A stretch of DNA of 64,000 nucleotides from Jacaranda mimosifolia (taxonomy: Eukaryota; Streptophyta; Magnoliopsida; Lamiales; Bignoniaceae). The stretch lies in the NCBI GenBank assembly GCA_018894105.1, contig CM032123.1, forward strand, positions 8,743,001 to 8,807,000. The letters are read 5' to 3'. Of the stretch, positions 26,990 through 39,199 are shown in pieces (the stretch's first letter is position 1; each line of letters opens with the position of its first letter). The notes under the pieces were generated by a model. That model ran no database searches and was not told the origin of the DNA. It worked only from the letters and a program-made list of their open reading frames with translations. The position numbers and the translations under genes are program-made.

Positions 26990-27558
26990 AAACCTGAGCT
27001 ATATTGATACAGGATTTTAGGAATCAACTTTTGGATGTTTTGCATATGTTGAGAAATTCTATGTGATTCAAGGATTTGAGGTAAATTTGATTTATTTGAT
27101 ATTGATAAAGGAAGTTATATATTACAGGATGACTAATGGACATGCAAAAGTCGATGACCTAAGTTAATATGTGAATGATTTTTGTTACTGGAATCGATGG
27201 ATTTAGAGGAGATTAAATTTGAATCGGGAATCATCTGGGATGTAAACACTTGGAATAAGGAAAATATTAGAAGTTCTGGGAGTCTTAGTTCAATACCGAA
27301 CCAAGATATTCTTCTATTCCACAAATGAGATATGTGTGCCAAAAGGAATGAATGAGACATTGTTGGATAGGGCACACGAGATAAGATACGGGATGCATCT
27401 GAAAGGCATGAGAATGTATTGGGACATGGAGAAACAATTTTAGCATAAGGTAATGAAAAGAGAATGTAGATTGATTGACTGAATATAAATATTATCCGCC
27501 AGTTGGAACAGTACTCAGATGAGAATCTGGGGACCAGATTCTTTTTAGCGGGGAGGAT
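26990..27558 (+). pseudogene. Outer gypsy element, 3' internal remnant with polypurine tract
   Basis: The last ~60 bp before the LTR ('gagaatctggggaccagatt' then GCGGGGAGGAT) resemble the corresponding minus-strand sequence of the nested element ('gagaatccgagggaccagat' then a purine tract), so the two elements are related. The rest has no intact frame; the 188-codon minus-strand frame at 27133-27699 crosses into the LTR and is not a gene. Confidence 0.6.
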
Positions 27559-27764
27559 TGTAACACCCCTAAAATTTAGGATTTTGAAAAAATAAGAATT
27601 GGGAAAATCAAGAAAATTGATTGGTCGGATTTTAGGACTCGAAATAAGTGAAAAGGACTTAATTGTAAAATATTTGAAAGTTTTGGGGTAAAAATGCAAT
27701 TAGACAAGACTTAATTAGATCATATTTTAGAATCTTTGAGTGTATCCTGAGTGGGGGTGCTACA
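27559..27764 (+). repeat. Outer element right (3') LTR
   Basis: It starts TGTAACACCCC after a purine tract and ends GGGGGTGCTACA, followed by the target duplication TATTA. At 206 bp it is short for a gypsy LTR and may itself be a deletion derivative. Confidence 0.7.
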
Positions 27765-27769
27765 TATTA

Positions 27770-29702
27770 TACGACCAAATTTTCGACTATTTATTTTTTT
27801 AATGATAAAGAAATTGTTTGGATTACACAATGTATAACAAGATTTGTTTCAAAATAGTAATTCTAAGTGCAATGAGATTTCAAAGGTAACAAATTTACAT
27901 TTTAGATAATAAATTTTGTAATGTAGTTATTAAAGCTACGCATTATGGTAAGTAATATCTGTAACAATACTTTTAATTTGTTATTTAAGAGGTGATCTTT
28001 GAAAGAATATCATAATTTGGTTACTATAAATTTATTTTTGTAATTTTTTTTCAGTTTTGTTACAATTATTTTTGTTTCGAAAAGTGCATTTCCTTGTAAC
28101 ATTATCTATTATATTATTTTTTTAAAGATAATAATGTTAGAATATCAACTTTTTAATGGTCGATTTTAACTTTTGAATGTGACAGAAGTATTTATAATGT
28201 GAATACATAAAGCATTATTTAATTGATGGCTTTCATTTAGTAGTTTCAAAATCTATTTATTTTGTAATGTCATCATCATATGTAATGTGGAGTTTATTAT
28301 GAATATGACATTGGGCATGGTGATGTTATTTTGAGATCTGAGTTCCACATTAGTTTGAATTTTGTATATTATTTATCAGGACGAGAATAGGGCAGATTGG
28401 TCTCACCTACATATGGGCTCGTTTGTCCTAACTTATTTAATAAAAAAAATAAGGTCAAAAATTATAAAATGGTCTTTTTAATTAAATAAGTTAGGCTTAG
28501 AGCCTAAGACATTTTTAAAAGCCCACAAGTCTAACAAATTTTCTTGTTTATCATTCTTTATATAATATAAAATAGTTATATTTATATTATATATTAATAA
28601 GTTAATATAAATAGCTTTTATTATGTAATTAACATTTGATGAAAGTGGGTTGGTTTATTTTTACGCTCTATATCTATATAAGTTTTATTTATATTCAACT
28701 ATTTTATACTTGAATTTTAACTTTCATAACTATGTATTATTTATGTTTTTTGTTATTGTTATATATATATTTATTTATAATTTGCATAACTTTTAAGCTC
28801 ATTAAATAATTGGGCATGTTAAAGTCTATTACAAGTTTGAGACTATTAAAGATTTAAATTTATGTAATGCCTAAGCATAATTGAAGCTTTAATAAAAGAT
28901 AAACTTTTAAGTGGGCTTTCATGCCTGATCAAAGCTTTTGAATTTATTAAAAAAACTATATTTGGCCTTAAAAAAAAAAAAAATCTATCATAGATAATAG
29001 ATCAAACTCAGACTTATTGTTTCTATAATAGAGTTGGCTTATTTAAGCCAAAACTTAGACTAACTTAGCCTATCCCTATACCTAATTATTTATTAATATT
29101 TGTGTAGTATTTATTAGATGTAGTTATGAAACAATAAGTTTTTTAATTGCTATAGACTATTTAATAAAAAGATATTCTTTAGTTTTGATTTATGTATTTG
29201 TTAAATTGAGGACCTTATTCCCATGTTTTAATAATTTTCATATTTAATTTATCAAATTCTATATTTTTAATTGAAGTTATCATAGTTTTTGATATTTTTT
29301 TCTGTTGTTTATATTTTTAATTTGTAGTTTTTAATTTTTATTAATTATTTAACTGTCAATCCCCGACTTTTAAAATTTTTTCATATTATTATTATTCTTA
29401 TTAAATTAATAATTCTTATAATATATATTTAATAAAAATTCAAGAATTCAATTTAGGATTATATTATATAGTTAATATAATTTTTTAAGTAAATGAATTT
29501 TTAACTCATTTTATTTTCAAAAAAATAAAGATTTGAAGTCCTAACCATCATCCATCAATTTCAATTTATAAAACTTCAATAGACCCACATATAAACTTTT
29601 TCTTCTTCTTCTTCTTCTCTTTTTTTTTTGTATACATAAAAGATTTTGAAAAGGAAAACACTAGTGCTCAATAACACAAAAGAATATATATGCTTAAACA
29701 AA
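27770..29702. other. AT-rich intergenic DNA
   Basis: No gene supported. The stretch 28380-29085 may be a degenerate TIR element: its left part (GAATAGGGCAGATTGG, 'taagttaggcttagagccta') and right part ('aacttagcctatccctatac') are weakly inverted. This is not firm. Confidence 0.45.
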
Positions 29703-29980
29703 CCCACCCCAAAATGGTTAAATCATCTACGAATGCAAATATTTTTTTTTCATTCACAAAAAATATTTTGCAAAAGGAGAAACACTTATCTACTTTCTTC
29801 TTAAATAACCCCACCCAACACGGTTCAGGACTCATTTCCATATATGCAAATAATTTTTTTTCAACTACAAAATAAATTTTGAAAAAGATAAAAATTTATT
29901 CGCTTTGTATTCCCACCTAACACAGTTAAAAGACCCACTTCCATGGATGTAAATAAATTTTCTTTTTCAATTAGAACCAA
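29703..29980 (+). repeat. Degenerate ~100-bp tandem repeat, three copies
   Basis: Units start at about 29703, 29810 and 29911, each with a 'cccac(c)c(a)aacacggtt'-like head, a 'gcaaat' motif, a T-run and a 'caaaataaattttg'-like tail. Confidence 0.65.
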
Positions 29981-30012
29981 ATTTCCATACTCGTAGCCAC
30001 GACCAATTTTTA

Positions 30013-30188
30013 AATGACGCCACTAACCAAAACATTCCAGTGAGGTAATTCAGTCAATGTTATGAGAAAAAATATGTTTGGCTACAGCCTCACATTTTTA
30101 AATGACGCCACTGACTAAAACATTCCAGTGAGGTAATTCAGTCAATGTTATGGGAAAAAATATGTTTGGCTACAGCCTCACACTTCTG
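30013..30188 (+). repeat. 88-bp tandem duplication
   Basis: Two nearly identical copies, beginning AATGACGCCACTAACC and AATGACGCCACTGACT, each ending 'tggctacagcctcaca'. Confidence 0.9.
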
Positions 30189-30194
30189 CAGGCT

Positions 30195-30400
30195 TTTTCA
30201 ATAAAAAAATACTTTTGCAATTTTTCCCACATTTTCTATAGAATTGTCTAGAAGGACATTTTAGTCTTTACACAAATTAGTACTTTAATATACCTTCATA
30301 CCCATGCCACATGGCTTGATTTCATTGGTTACTATTATTCCCAAGAACAGGTGTGTTGAACCAAAGACAACCCCACATATGATCACCAAGGTAGTCCTCC
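30195..30400 (+). repeat. Dispersed repeat, copy 2 of a pair
   Basis: Same family as 17740-17945, including 'ggtgtgttgaacca' versus 'agtgttgaacca'. It lies immediately after the 88-bp duplication. Confidence 0.65.
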
Positions 30401-33400
30401 CTCTACTTTTCCTCTCTCTATCCTCTAAGTTTGATGACTCCTCTCTGAAGGCCTATCTCTCCAAGTATCTACGCATCAAAGTGTCTCTGCCTAAGTGATG
30501 GCCAAGCAGCAAGTTAGAAGAAGACAGAAGGGCTGAGCAATAATTAATCTTTTAAATTCGTTCTGATACCTTTGATGAAGATTACCAAGGGATAAAAGAA
30601 ATAATATATCTAAGGCTCACGAAGAGAGCAAGTTACGAGTAAAACACAATAGAAAAAAAAATAAAAAAAAATAATAATAATAACAATTCTAAATAGATAT
30701 AAATAAATAATAATGTCTAATAAATGCATATATTTACAAATGGTAACAAAAAAAGAAAAAAAACTAGTTGATGATAAAATAAGTAAACAATCGCAGCAAG
30801 GTAAGACTAAAAACTAGATACCAAAATAGAAATTGTACTTTCAATTCGAGACAGGCTATTTCCACTCGAAAGTAGGGGTTAAATGATATACCCCATTTAT
30901 ACTCTACGAGCATTTAGGTAGGATCACAACAAAATACAAATAAAACTTATTGGGATGGATCACTGAGCCTACTTAGATGGACCGCCAAGTCTATTGAGTC
31001 CAGACTAAAAACTCAACCAATATAAATACTAATGATCATAGTTAAAAAATGACATCGAATGGCATATTTATTAATTTGAGTAGTCTTTCTAAGCAAGCAC
31101 GTTCTTGAAATAGAAACTTATAATTCCATAATTTTCAGAAAGATCATCGGATTTGATTCTGCGAAACTTCTTCATGATTAATTTGAAATTATCCCATGAG
31201 ATAAAAATTAATACTACAATTTTGAATAAACAGAACATGATGTTTTAGTTATAAGATAATTAGTTAGTTATATTAAAATTAAACTAATAATCAATGGGAA
31301 TTTTTTAACTTAATTAAAAAATTCAAAGATTTAAGAATTCAAAATTTGATTAAAATTATACAATTATAATAAAAAAATATTGTGCTATATATAAATATTA
31401 TAGATTCTATAGATATCTAATAGTATCATTAAAATAAACCTACAAAATAATTAAAAATCCGCGGTCTCAGACCATTCAAACATCAATATATAAAAGAGAA
31501 GAAGCCCACCTTAAAACAGACCTCTCCAATTCATTATTACAATAATAGAAATCAAATCCACTCAATTCAAACAAGAAGCAAAATATTTTCCTTTTTCCTT
31601 AAAATTACAAATTTAAAAAAGAAAAGAATTATGAATTAATATTTTTGTTGTGATGGATACTTTTATCATCAAAAGCGTGTATTATTACTTGTTTCCTCTT
31701 TTTTATTTTTAATTTTTTTTAATTTTATGTGTGTGGTGGGAGCCTCTCTAGACTCTAGGGAACATTTTGTCCTATTGCTTTTTCAAGGCCATTACACCTT
31801 CATCTCTTTTTCCCACGTCCTTTTTGGCTTTTACCATCAATTTTCAAATCAAGAAAGTGGGTCCCAATCACATGATTAACCGTTTAGGGATGACTACTTT
31901 CCAGTACCCCAAACAAAATGAAGAGGGTGGGTCCACCTATCATCATTCATCATATATTATTGCCAACTAGATCTATACGTTGGATGGATGTGTGATTTAA
32001 ACTAATCTGGATTACGATGCCCACACTAATCCCATATATAGATATTCACAATTCACACCTTTAACAAAGTAACTAAAGACCAATCCAAGTGAAGTGAAAA
32101 ATATTTCACTAAAGGCTTGTTTGTTCCATTCTCTAAAATATTTTTTCAATCAAACATCCAGCAGCATCTTCTCTGAGGTCATTACAAAATTTACTATTTT
32201 TTCTTTCCAAAATGCCCACAACCATCATCAGTCTTATTTTTGTTCTCTGAAAAACTTATATTGAAATCAATTAAAATTTCTAGGTAATATGTTAAGTGGG
32301 GAAGATGTAGGAGTTTTCTTTTGGAATCTCAATTCCACTTTGAAAAAATAAGAAAAAGGAGAATTCCTTTATTAGGTGGATTAATTCTTGTTAAACTTTC
32401 AAATTATTCAATAATCAAGACTTAACATTTAACAGTTAACATTTTTAATGTGCAAGATGCGAAGTGGATTAAATTCAAATTAACTTTTAATTTGAGGTTT
32501 AATTAAATATGTAATATATTTAATTATTTAAATCATATTTTTAATTAGAAATAGTGTGACTATTAGGAAAAGACAAAACAATTAAAATCAATGAGTTGTT
32601 TAAACTAACAATTATAATTGTTAAGAATAGTTGTGAAACCTTATGTTAGGGAAAATATTCCATACAAAATTAATTACGTATTTTCAAAAGGCATTATTAC
32701 TCTCTAGAAAAAAATTCTCATACTCTCTCAATTATTTTCAACATCAATTTTTTTTTTAAAGTACTGACCGCAATTTCTTGAGTGCCTTTAGTTGAATCCT
32801 GTGGGTAAATTGCCATATATCATCCTAAGGAAGGTGCAGGAGTTTTCTTGCAAGCAATTAGGCATATCAAACTTTCAGCTTCTTCAATATATTTTCTAGC
32901 AAATTAATCACTACATATATGCATAGATATTTTTCACTCATTACAACTATATATATATAATTAATATAAAATATATTTTCATCCTGCTGACTTAATAAAA
33001 TATTCACTAACTTGATATTTACAATAAAAAATATTTCTACTGAAAACAAGATCAAGTATACATTTTTTTTTTCAAAATTAATACTCAACAACCGTAAAAC
33101 AAAATCGAACTTATCACATTTTTCAATTTTATTCCCAAAATATATTTACGCAAAACAACCAAAGTAATATGAAACAAAGTCCACGCGCTTGTTTGGATTT
33201 ATTTTCAAGTTTTTCTGTTATCTCAAAACAAAGCCCACTAATTTTCCCATTTTCAATAAAAATATTACTTATTCTTATTTTCAATTATTCATAAATCTAA
33301 CATATCATCCCATTATTATATCAATTAACTTCAAATTCGATTTGTCATAAAATACCAACTATCATTTCAGAATAATTAAAATATACTTATATTTTATGAA

Positions 33401-33620
33401 AACATGCTTTCTAAATATAAAAAAAAATATAAATCAACCTAAAATTTTAAAATTATAATTAATTTTTTAATTTTTAGAACTGTTGAAAACAAAAAAGATA
33501 AGAATAAAAATAAAAAGATGACAAAACGGGGCGGGCGGGGCGAAGTCGATATCAGCCACCTCTGCTTCACTTGCGGAAATTCATTCCAAAATCCTTTGTA
33601 CAAAATCCAATGATTAAAGA
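30401..33620. other. AT-rich intergenic DNA
   Basis: I see no gene, RNA gene or clear element. Isolated short frames (about 31767-31970, 32867-33091) have no recognisable domains. Confidence 0.55.
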
Positions 33621-33621
33621 A

Positions 33622-34190
33622 TCGGATCGGAACGGCCGGATCGATCGGTTCGACCGAGAACTTGTCAAGGTTTCAGTCCGATTTTATGTATAAAACCAAT
33701 TGGTTAAAAAACCAGTGCGAACCGGTGTAAATTGGTAAAAAACAGGTTCAACCGGTGAACCAATTTTTCAAAAAAACCGTTTTTTATATTTTTTTTAAAA
33801 CATAAAATTTAAAACTAATTAAATAAATATTTTTTTATTTATATTTGAAATTTTTATGCTATTTGATTTGGTATTTATTGTTTTTGTAAGTTGTAATGGA
33901 TTCTATAAGAATATTTTCTAGCAAGTTTTATTTAATGAATTAATATTTTAAATTAATATATGGATATTATTATGAAGTAGAGTTTGGAGAAAATTTCATA
34001 ATACTAGATAATTTTTATTTTTTTTTCTCTTTACATATACATATTTATATTTTTTATATTTCTAATATACTTATATAATATTAAATATAATTATGACGTC
34101 ATATCAATTGAATCAGTGGTTAAATCGATTGAACTGATCGAACCAGCAACCAATAGGTCCGCCGGTTCAATCATTGGTACGGTCTCTCGA
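33622..34190. mobile_element. Putative TIR element with GGTTCAACCGG-type ends
   Basis: The left end (GGAACGGCCGGATCGATCGG, then 'ggttcaaccggtgaacc') and the right end ('gaactgatcgaaccagcaac', 'ccgccggttcaatcat') are imperfect inverted repeats around an AT-rich core of ~300 bp. The target duplication was not resolved. Confidence 0.45.
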
Positions 34191-34806
34191 AAATTTACAA
34201 AATCTCTTAGAGGTGCATCATGCATCAATGCATGACATGTGGGCCAACTCAAGTTCAACATCTTAATCTTATTGAGTGCTGGCCGCTGGGGCCGAAACGA
34301 TGGAGTCCATGTAATTTAATGTTACGGCGCATGGCCATGGATTGTTCTAGAAACAAAGATAATTGCATATTTATTTTATAATTTATTCTTCTGTTAATGT
34401 ACATATTTTAAGTTGAACTAAACTTTTATATTAACGTCTTTCCTATGGATTGCCTACATCTCTACTTAAAAAAAATAATTATTTTACACTTAATTTTCGG
34501 AAAGTGAATTATTGTAAAAATTAATTGTGTTATAGTTAATTCTTTTCATCTGTACTATATATAAAAGATTTCTTACACACTTGAAGTGATAATTACGTTA
34601 TGTTACATTAAATTTTGAATTATCAATTATATTTTTATTTTTTAATTTAATCTCAAAACTGTATTTATTACTCGATATAAAATTACAAAATATAAATAAT
34701 ATGGTCTAAACGTAATAAAGAAATTTATTGAATGTGTAGACATTTATATTCAATAATATTTTTCAATAAAGATATTATATATTATTCAGTTTGATTATTT
34801 TAAAAT

Positions 34807-34921
34807 GGGACACTTATTTAAAAGTACCAAACACACTTTTCATTTTTGTGATCAGTCCCCACTTAATTTTTGTTAGAAAAAACTCCCTAATTTTGTTAAA
34901 AGTTTAGAGATCACTCCCCAC
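34807..34921 (+). repeat. Left terminal inverted repeat of the Mutator-like element
   Basis: It starts GGGACACTTATTT. The inner part ('tcagtccccactt', 'aactcccta', 'gatcactcccca') pairs with the right end. Confidence 0.85.
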
Positions 34922-35255
34922 TCACTTGATTTGACAAAAATGCCCTTAAATATAATATTTTTCATTAATTTTTTCTCACTTCTTCTTCTTCTTCTTCATC
35001 CAGACAAGCAAACAGTAAACACTATCATACCAGAAATAGAAAGAACAGAAAAAACGCAACAAGCTCCACGGCGGGAACAAGAATAACGTTAGAGCCAAAA
35101 ACCACAAACCCGATAGCTGCATTGTCTTCTTCTCTTTTTATTTTCATCATTTTCGGGTTTCTTCTTCTTCTCAGTTTCTTCTTAGTTGCTTCTGAGTTTC
35201 TTATATTTTCTGACAATGTCAACCAGTAGTGAAGTAGGAGTGTTCAATCAAGTTA

Positions 35256-35489
35256 ATGGACATATACATTAATCTCGCAAGAAAATGGAGTGAAATCAAC
35301 GCCGAACACTTCAGTTTGCAATACATAGCTCAACATCAAAGATTATACATGAGTTTGACTGATGATGACGGTGTCATGAATATGGCCTTTCTGCATTTGA
35401 CATTGAAGATGAACGTTGTTGACATCCTGGTAAACCGAAAGGATGAATTGAGCAGCAGTGCAAAGAAAAGCAGTGATGATTTAAGGTAA
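35256..35489 (+). pseudogene. MUDR transposase N-terminal (PB1-like) fragment
   Basis: A 77-codon frame with ARKWSEINAEHFSLQYIA, LYMSLTDDDGVMNMAFLH and VDILVN. This matches the pattern of the PB1-like domain that opens many plant MUDR/MURA transposases (KW-x-D/E-I, a D-D-D-x-x-M segment, V-D-I-x-V). The frame ends at a TAA where the tandem repeats begin. A MUDR transposase is normally around 700 residues, so nearly all of it is missing. A spliced transcript to 37044 is conceivable but unsupported. Confidence 0.7.
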
Positions 35490-35499
35490 TACTTCTACA

Positions 35500-36985
35500 G
35501 AATCTAAATTGTACTGCAGTTTGTAAAGTTTTGTACTTGAAGTGTTCTAAAATTGTACTCTATTATGTAAGTTTTATACTTCAAGTGTTCTATTAATGGA
35601 TTATCCAAAATTGTACTGCAACTTCTAGCAGTTTATACTTGAAGTGTTCCTAAACTATACGTCTTCTATATAAAATTATTCTTTTGATTTTCTGAAATTA
35701 TACTTCATTTTATCAAAGATTGTACTATATTTATTGAAGTTATATACTTTAAGTGTTATATTTATCAATTAACCAAAATATATTGTAGTTGCTAGGGCTT
35801 TATACTTCAAGAGTTCTGAAATTGTACTTCACTTTATCTAAAATTGTACTTTTATTTTATGAAATTATACTTTCTTTTGTACTTCATTTTATCTAAACAT
35901 GTATTTTATTCATTGAAGTTCTATACTTCAAGTGTTTCGAAATTGTACTTCATTTTACCTAAACTTATACTTTAGTTATTTGAATCTATTATTTAAGTTT
36001 AAAGTGTTTTACTAATGGATTATTCAAAAATTGTACTGCAATTGCTAAAGTTTTATACTTCAAGTGTTTTGAAATTGTACTTCACTTTATCTAAAATTGT
36101 ACTTCTATTTTTTGAAATTATACTTCATTTCATATATTGTTTTACCTAAACATGTACTCTATTCATTGAAGTTCTATACTTCAAGTGTTCTGAAATTGTA
36201 CTTCATTTTATCTAAACTTGTACTTAATGTACTTCATTTTATCTAAACTTGTACTTTAATTATCTGAATCTATTATTTAAGTTTTATACTTCAAGTGTTC
36301 TACTAATGGATTATCCAAAATCGTATTGTAATTGCTAAGGATTTTTACTTCAAGTGTTCTAAAATTGTACTTCTTTTTATATAAAATTGTACTTCTATTT
36401 TCTGAAATTATACTTCATTTTACATAAGCATGTACTCTATTCATTGAAGTTCTATACTTCAAGTGTTTCGAAATTGTACTTTATTTTATCTAAACTTATA
36501 CTTCAGTTATTTGAATCTATTATTTAAGTTTTAAGTGTCCTACTAATGAATTATCCAAAAATTGTACCGCAATTATTAAGATTTTATACTTCAGGTGTTC
36601 TGAAATTATACTTCACTTTATCTAAAATTGTACTTTTATTTTTTAAAATTATACTTCATTTTATACATCATTTTACCTAAACTTGTACTCTATTCATTGA
36701 AGTTCTATACTTCAAGTGTTCCAAACTTATACTTCAGTTATCTAAATCTATTATTTAAGTGTCAAGTATTCTACTAATGGATTATTCAAAAATTGTGTTG
36801 CAATTGCTAAGGTTTTATACTTCAGGTGTTCTGAAATTGTACTTCACTTTATCAAAAATTATATTTCTGTTTTTTGAAATTATACTTCATTTTATACATC
36901 ATTTTATCTAAACTTATACTATATTCATTGAATTTCTATACTTCAAGTGTTCCTAAATTTTACTTTATTTTATCAAAATTTGTAC
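35500..36985 (+). repeat. Tandem array 1, TGTACTTCA-rich, ~230-420-bp higher-order units
   Basis: The landmark TAATGGATTAT recurs at 35594, 36013, 36304, 36544 (variant) and 36775. Each higher-order unit is built of ~30-45-bp variants of 'gaaattgtacttcattttat' and 'tatacttcaagtgttct'. It occupies the place where the transposase catalytic core should be. Confidence 0.9.
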
Positions 36986-37043
36986 TCTCGAGTCAAAGTC
37001 ACTTTCATCGTATGACTTTACCGATCAATATTACCGAGTTGAG

Positions 37044-37271
37044 ATGTATCAACAAGCATACCAATCAGTGATAAATACTATTCCTACGTATGATATGCAT
37101 ATGTTCCCTCTAGATGATGATTGCGTCATTAATGCACCTGATTGCCGATCTCAACCTAGGCATAGAAGGACACAGAGGATTCCATCACAAATTGATAAAC
37201 GTGTAATTAAGTGTAAAAGATGTGGTAGAACAGGGCATAATCATCGAATCTGCAAAGAATCAGTAATCTAG
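37044..37271 (+). pseudogene. MUDR transposase C-terminal fragment with zinc knuckle
   Basis: A 75-codon frame ending in KCKRCGRTGHNHRIC, a CCHC zinc knuckle (C-x2-C-x4-H-x4-C) preceded by basic residues (RHRRTQR), followed within six codons by a stop. This is the usual C-terminus of plant MUDR transposases. The SWIM and DDE domains that should precede it are missing; tandem array 1 is there instead. Together with the PB1-like fragment it shows that this element once carried a transposase. Confidence 0.75.
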
Positions 37272-37280
37272 CTAAATTTT

Positions 37281-37850
37281 GTACCTTAATCTAGGAGATT
37301 TATACTTGATTTCATGACATTTGTACTTTATTTCGGTAATCATGTACTTGATTTAGCGTGAAATTGGTATTTTTGTATATTGTCCGAGATATCAATTATT
37401 TTGTACCCCAATCTGGGAGAACTATACTTGGTGTCATGACGATTATACTTTATTTCGGCAACTATGTATTTGATTTAGCGTGAAATTGGCATTTTTGTAT
37501 GTTTTCGGAGATATCAGTTATTTTGCACCATAATCTGGGAGAATTATACTTGATTTCATGACAATTTTACTTCATTTCAGCAATTATGTATTTGATTTAG
37601 CGTGAAATTGGCATTTTTGCATGTTGTCCGAGATATCAATTTTTTTGTACCCCAATTTGGTAGAATTGTACTTGATTTCATGACATTTGTACTTCTTTTT
37701 GGCAATAATGTACTTGTTTAGCGTGGAAGTTAGCAAATGGATGTTGTCCAAGATATAGTGCTTTCGTACCTTAATCTGAAAGATTTATATTTGATTTCAC
37801 GACATTTGTATTTCATTTCGGCCATTATGTACTCCATTTCTTAATATTTT
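37281..37850 (+). repeat. Tandem array 2, 122-bp unit
   Basis: The landmark GTACC-N2-AATCTGG/AGG recurs at 37281, 37403, 37525, 37647 and 37766, a period of 122 bp (last step 119). Each unit contains 'tacttgatttcatgac', 'tacttcatttcgg' and 'gatttagcgtgaaattgg'. Confidence 0.92.
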
Positions 37851-38190
37851 TACTAATATTGTTGAATTAAAATTTGTTCCATGATTTGCTTTTTAAGTCT
37901 CAGTAATTAATAACCAAACTCTAAAAATGTGTGTAATATTTATTATATGAATAAAATAATATTAAAGTTTTAAAGTATTAACCACTAATGTTCAACGAAT
38001 GAATGTTATCAATCGCAGTAATATAAAGAATACTTATGCTTTCAAAGATATAAACAAATGAGCATTTGACAATAATATTCACCCTATAACCTGTACAAAT
38101 ACGTACTTCATCTGATCCGATAATCTCAAAATATTATATTTGACTATCACTACAATTATTGGAGACTAATTATTCAATTGCAATAAGTGT
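37851..38190. other. Non-repeated spacer in the Mutator-like element
   Basis: AT-rich sequence between arrays 2 and 3. No coding frame. Confidence 0.6.
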
Positions 38191-39085
38191 ACTTCAACAT
38201 AACACTATTTATACTTTGTTTGTTCTACGTTTGTACTATATTTTCATCATATTGTACTCAAATTCACTATCCGGTTTTAATTGAATTGAAGTGTACTTTA
38301 ACATAACACCATTTATACTTTGTTTGTTCTATATTTGTACTTTATCTTCATCATATTGTACTCAAATTCACTGCCCGATTTCAATTTAATTGAGGTGTAC
38401 TTCAACATAACACCATTTATACTTTGTTTGTTCCATATTTGTACTTCATTTCTATCATATTATACTCAAATTCACTGTTCAATTTCAATTTAGTTGAAGT
38501 GTACTTCAACATAACACCATTTATATTTTGTTTGTTCTACGTTTGTACTTCATTTACATCATATTGTACTCAAATTCACTGTCCAACTTCAATTTAATTG
38601 AAGTGTACTTCAACATAACACCATTTATACTTTGTTTGTACCTCATTTTCATCATATTATACTCAAATTCACTGTCCGGTTTCAATTTAATTGAACTGTA
38701 CTTTAACATAACAACATTTATACTTTATTTGTTCTACGTTTGTACTTCATCTTCCTCATATTATACTCAAATTCACTGCTCGATTTCAATTTAATTGAAC
38801 TGTATTTCAATATAACACAATTTATACTATATTTGTTCTATATTTATACTTCATTTCCATCATATTGTACTTAAATTCACTACCTAATTTCAATTTAATT
38901 GAAGTGTACTTCAACATAACACCATTTATACTTTATTTTTTCTATATTTGTACTTCATTTCCATCATATTGTACTCAAATTCACTGCTCGATTTTAATTG
39001 AATTGAAGTGTACTTCAACATAACACAATTTTTACTTTGTTCGTTCTACATTTGTATTTCATTTCCCTCATATTGTATTGAAATC
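38191..39085 (+). repeat. Tandem array 3, 104-bp unit
   Basis: The landmark ACTTCAACATAACACC recurs at 38191, 38295, 38399, 38503, 38607, 38700, 38804, 38908 and 39012. All steps are 104 bp except one of 93, where 11 bp are deleted. Units share TTTGTACTTCATTT and ATATTGTACTCAAATTCACT. Confidence 0.95.
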
Positions 39086-39199
39086 AAAATATTATAAATG
39101 CTTGATGGAAAATTATACTTACATACAAAATAATATTATAAACAAAGTACGCTTCAATTTACATATGTATGTACATACAAAGTATGATTCAAACCCTAC

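Larger units (their letters stand above)
24056..26990 (-). repeat. Nested gypsy element, right LTR-like copy (its 5' LTR), left end missing
   Basis: The part 25870-26990 matches 20950-21900 of the left copy. The part 24350-24420 ('aagtccaaaggacttagtga') resembles the equivalent segment of the solo LTR at about 380-410. The right end stops about 340 bp short of the left copy's end. The limits are approximate. Confidence 0.5.
20683..27764 (+). mobile_element. Nested, rearranged Ty3/gypsy cluster
   Basis: Both ends carry the same LTR-like sequence in direct orientation, beginning TGTAACACCCCTAAAATTTA (20683 and 27559), and TATTA flanks the whole block (20678-20682 and 27765-27769). The outer element is therefore a plus-strand insertion of 7082 bp. 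Inside is minus-strand gypsy material (LTR-like 20.9-22.25 kb, broken integrase 22.26-23.0 kb, second LTR-like copy about 24.1-27.0 kb) and an inverted duplication. Little of the outer element's own interior survives (about 26990-27558). Confidence 0.7.

Noticed and set aside
27133..27699. 188-codon minus-strand frame
   Set aside because: It spans the end of a gypsy interior and its LTR in antisense; no domain.
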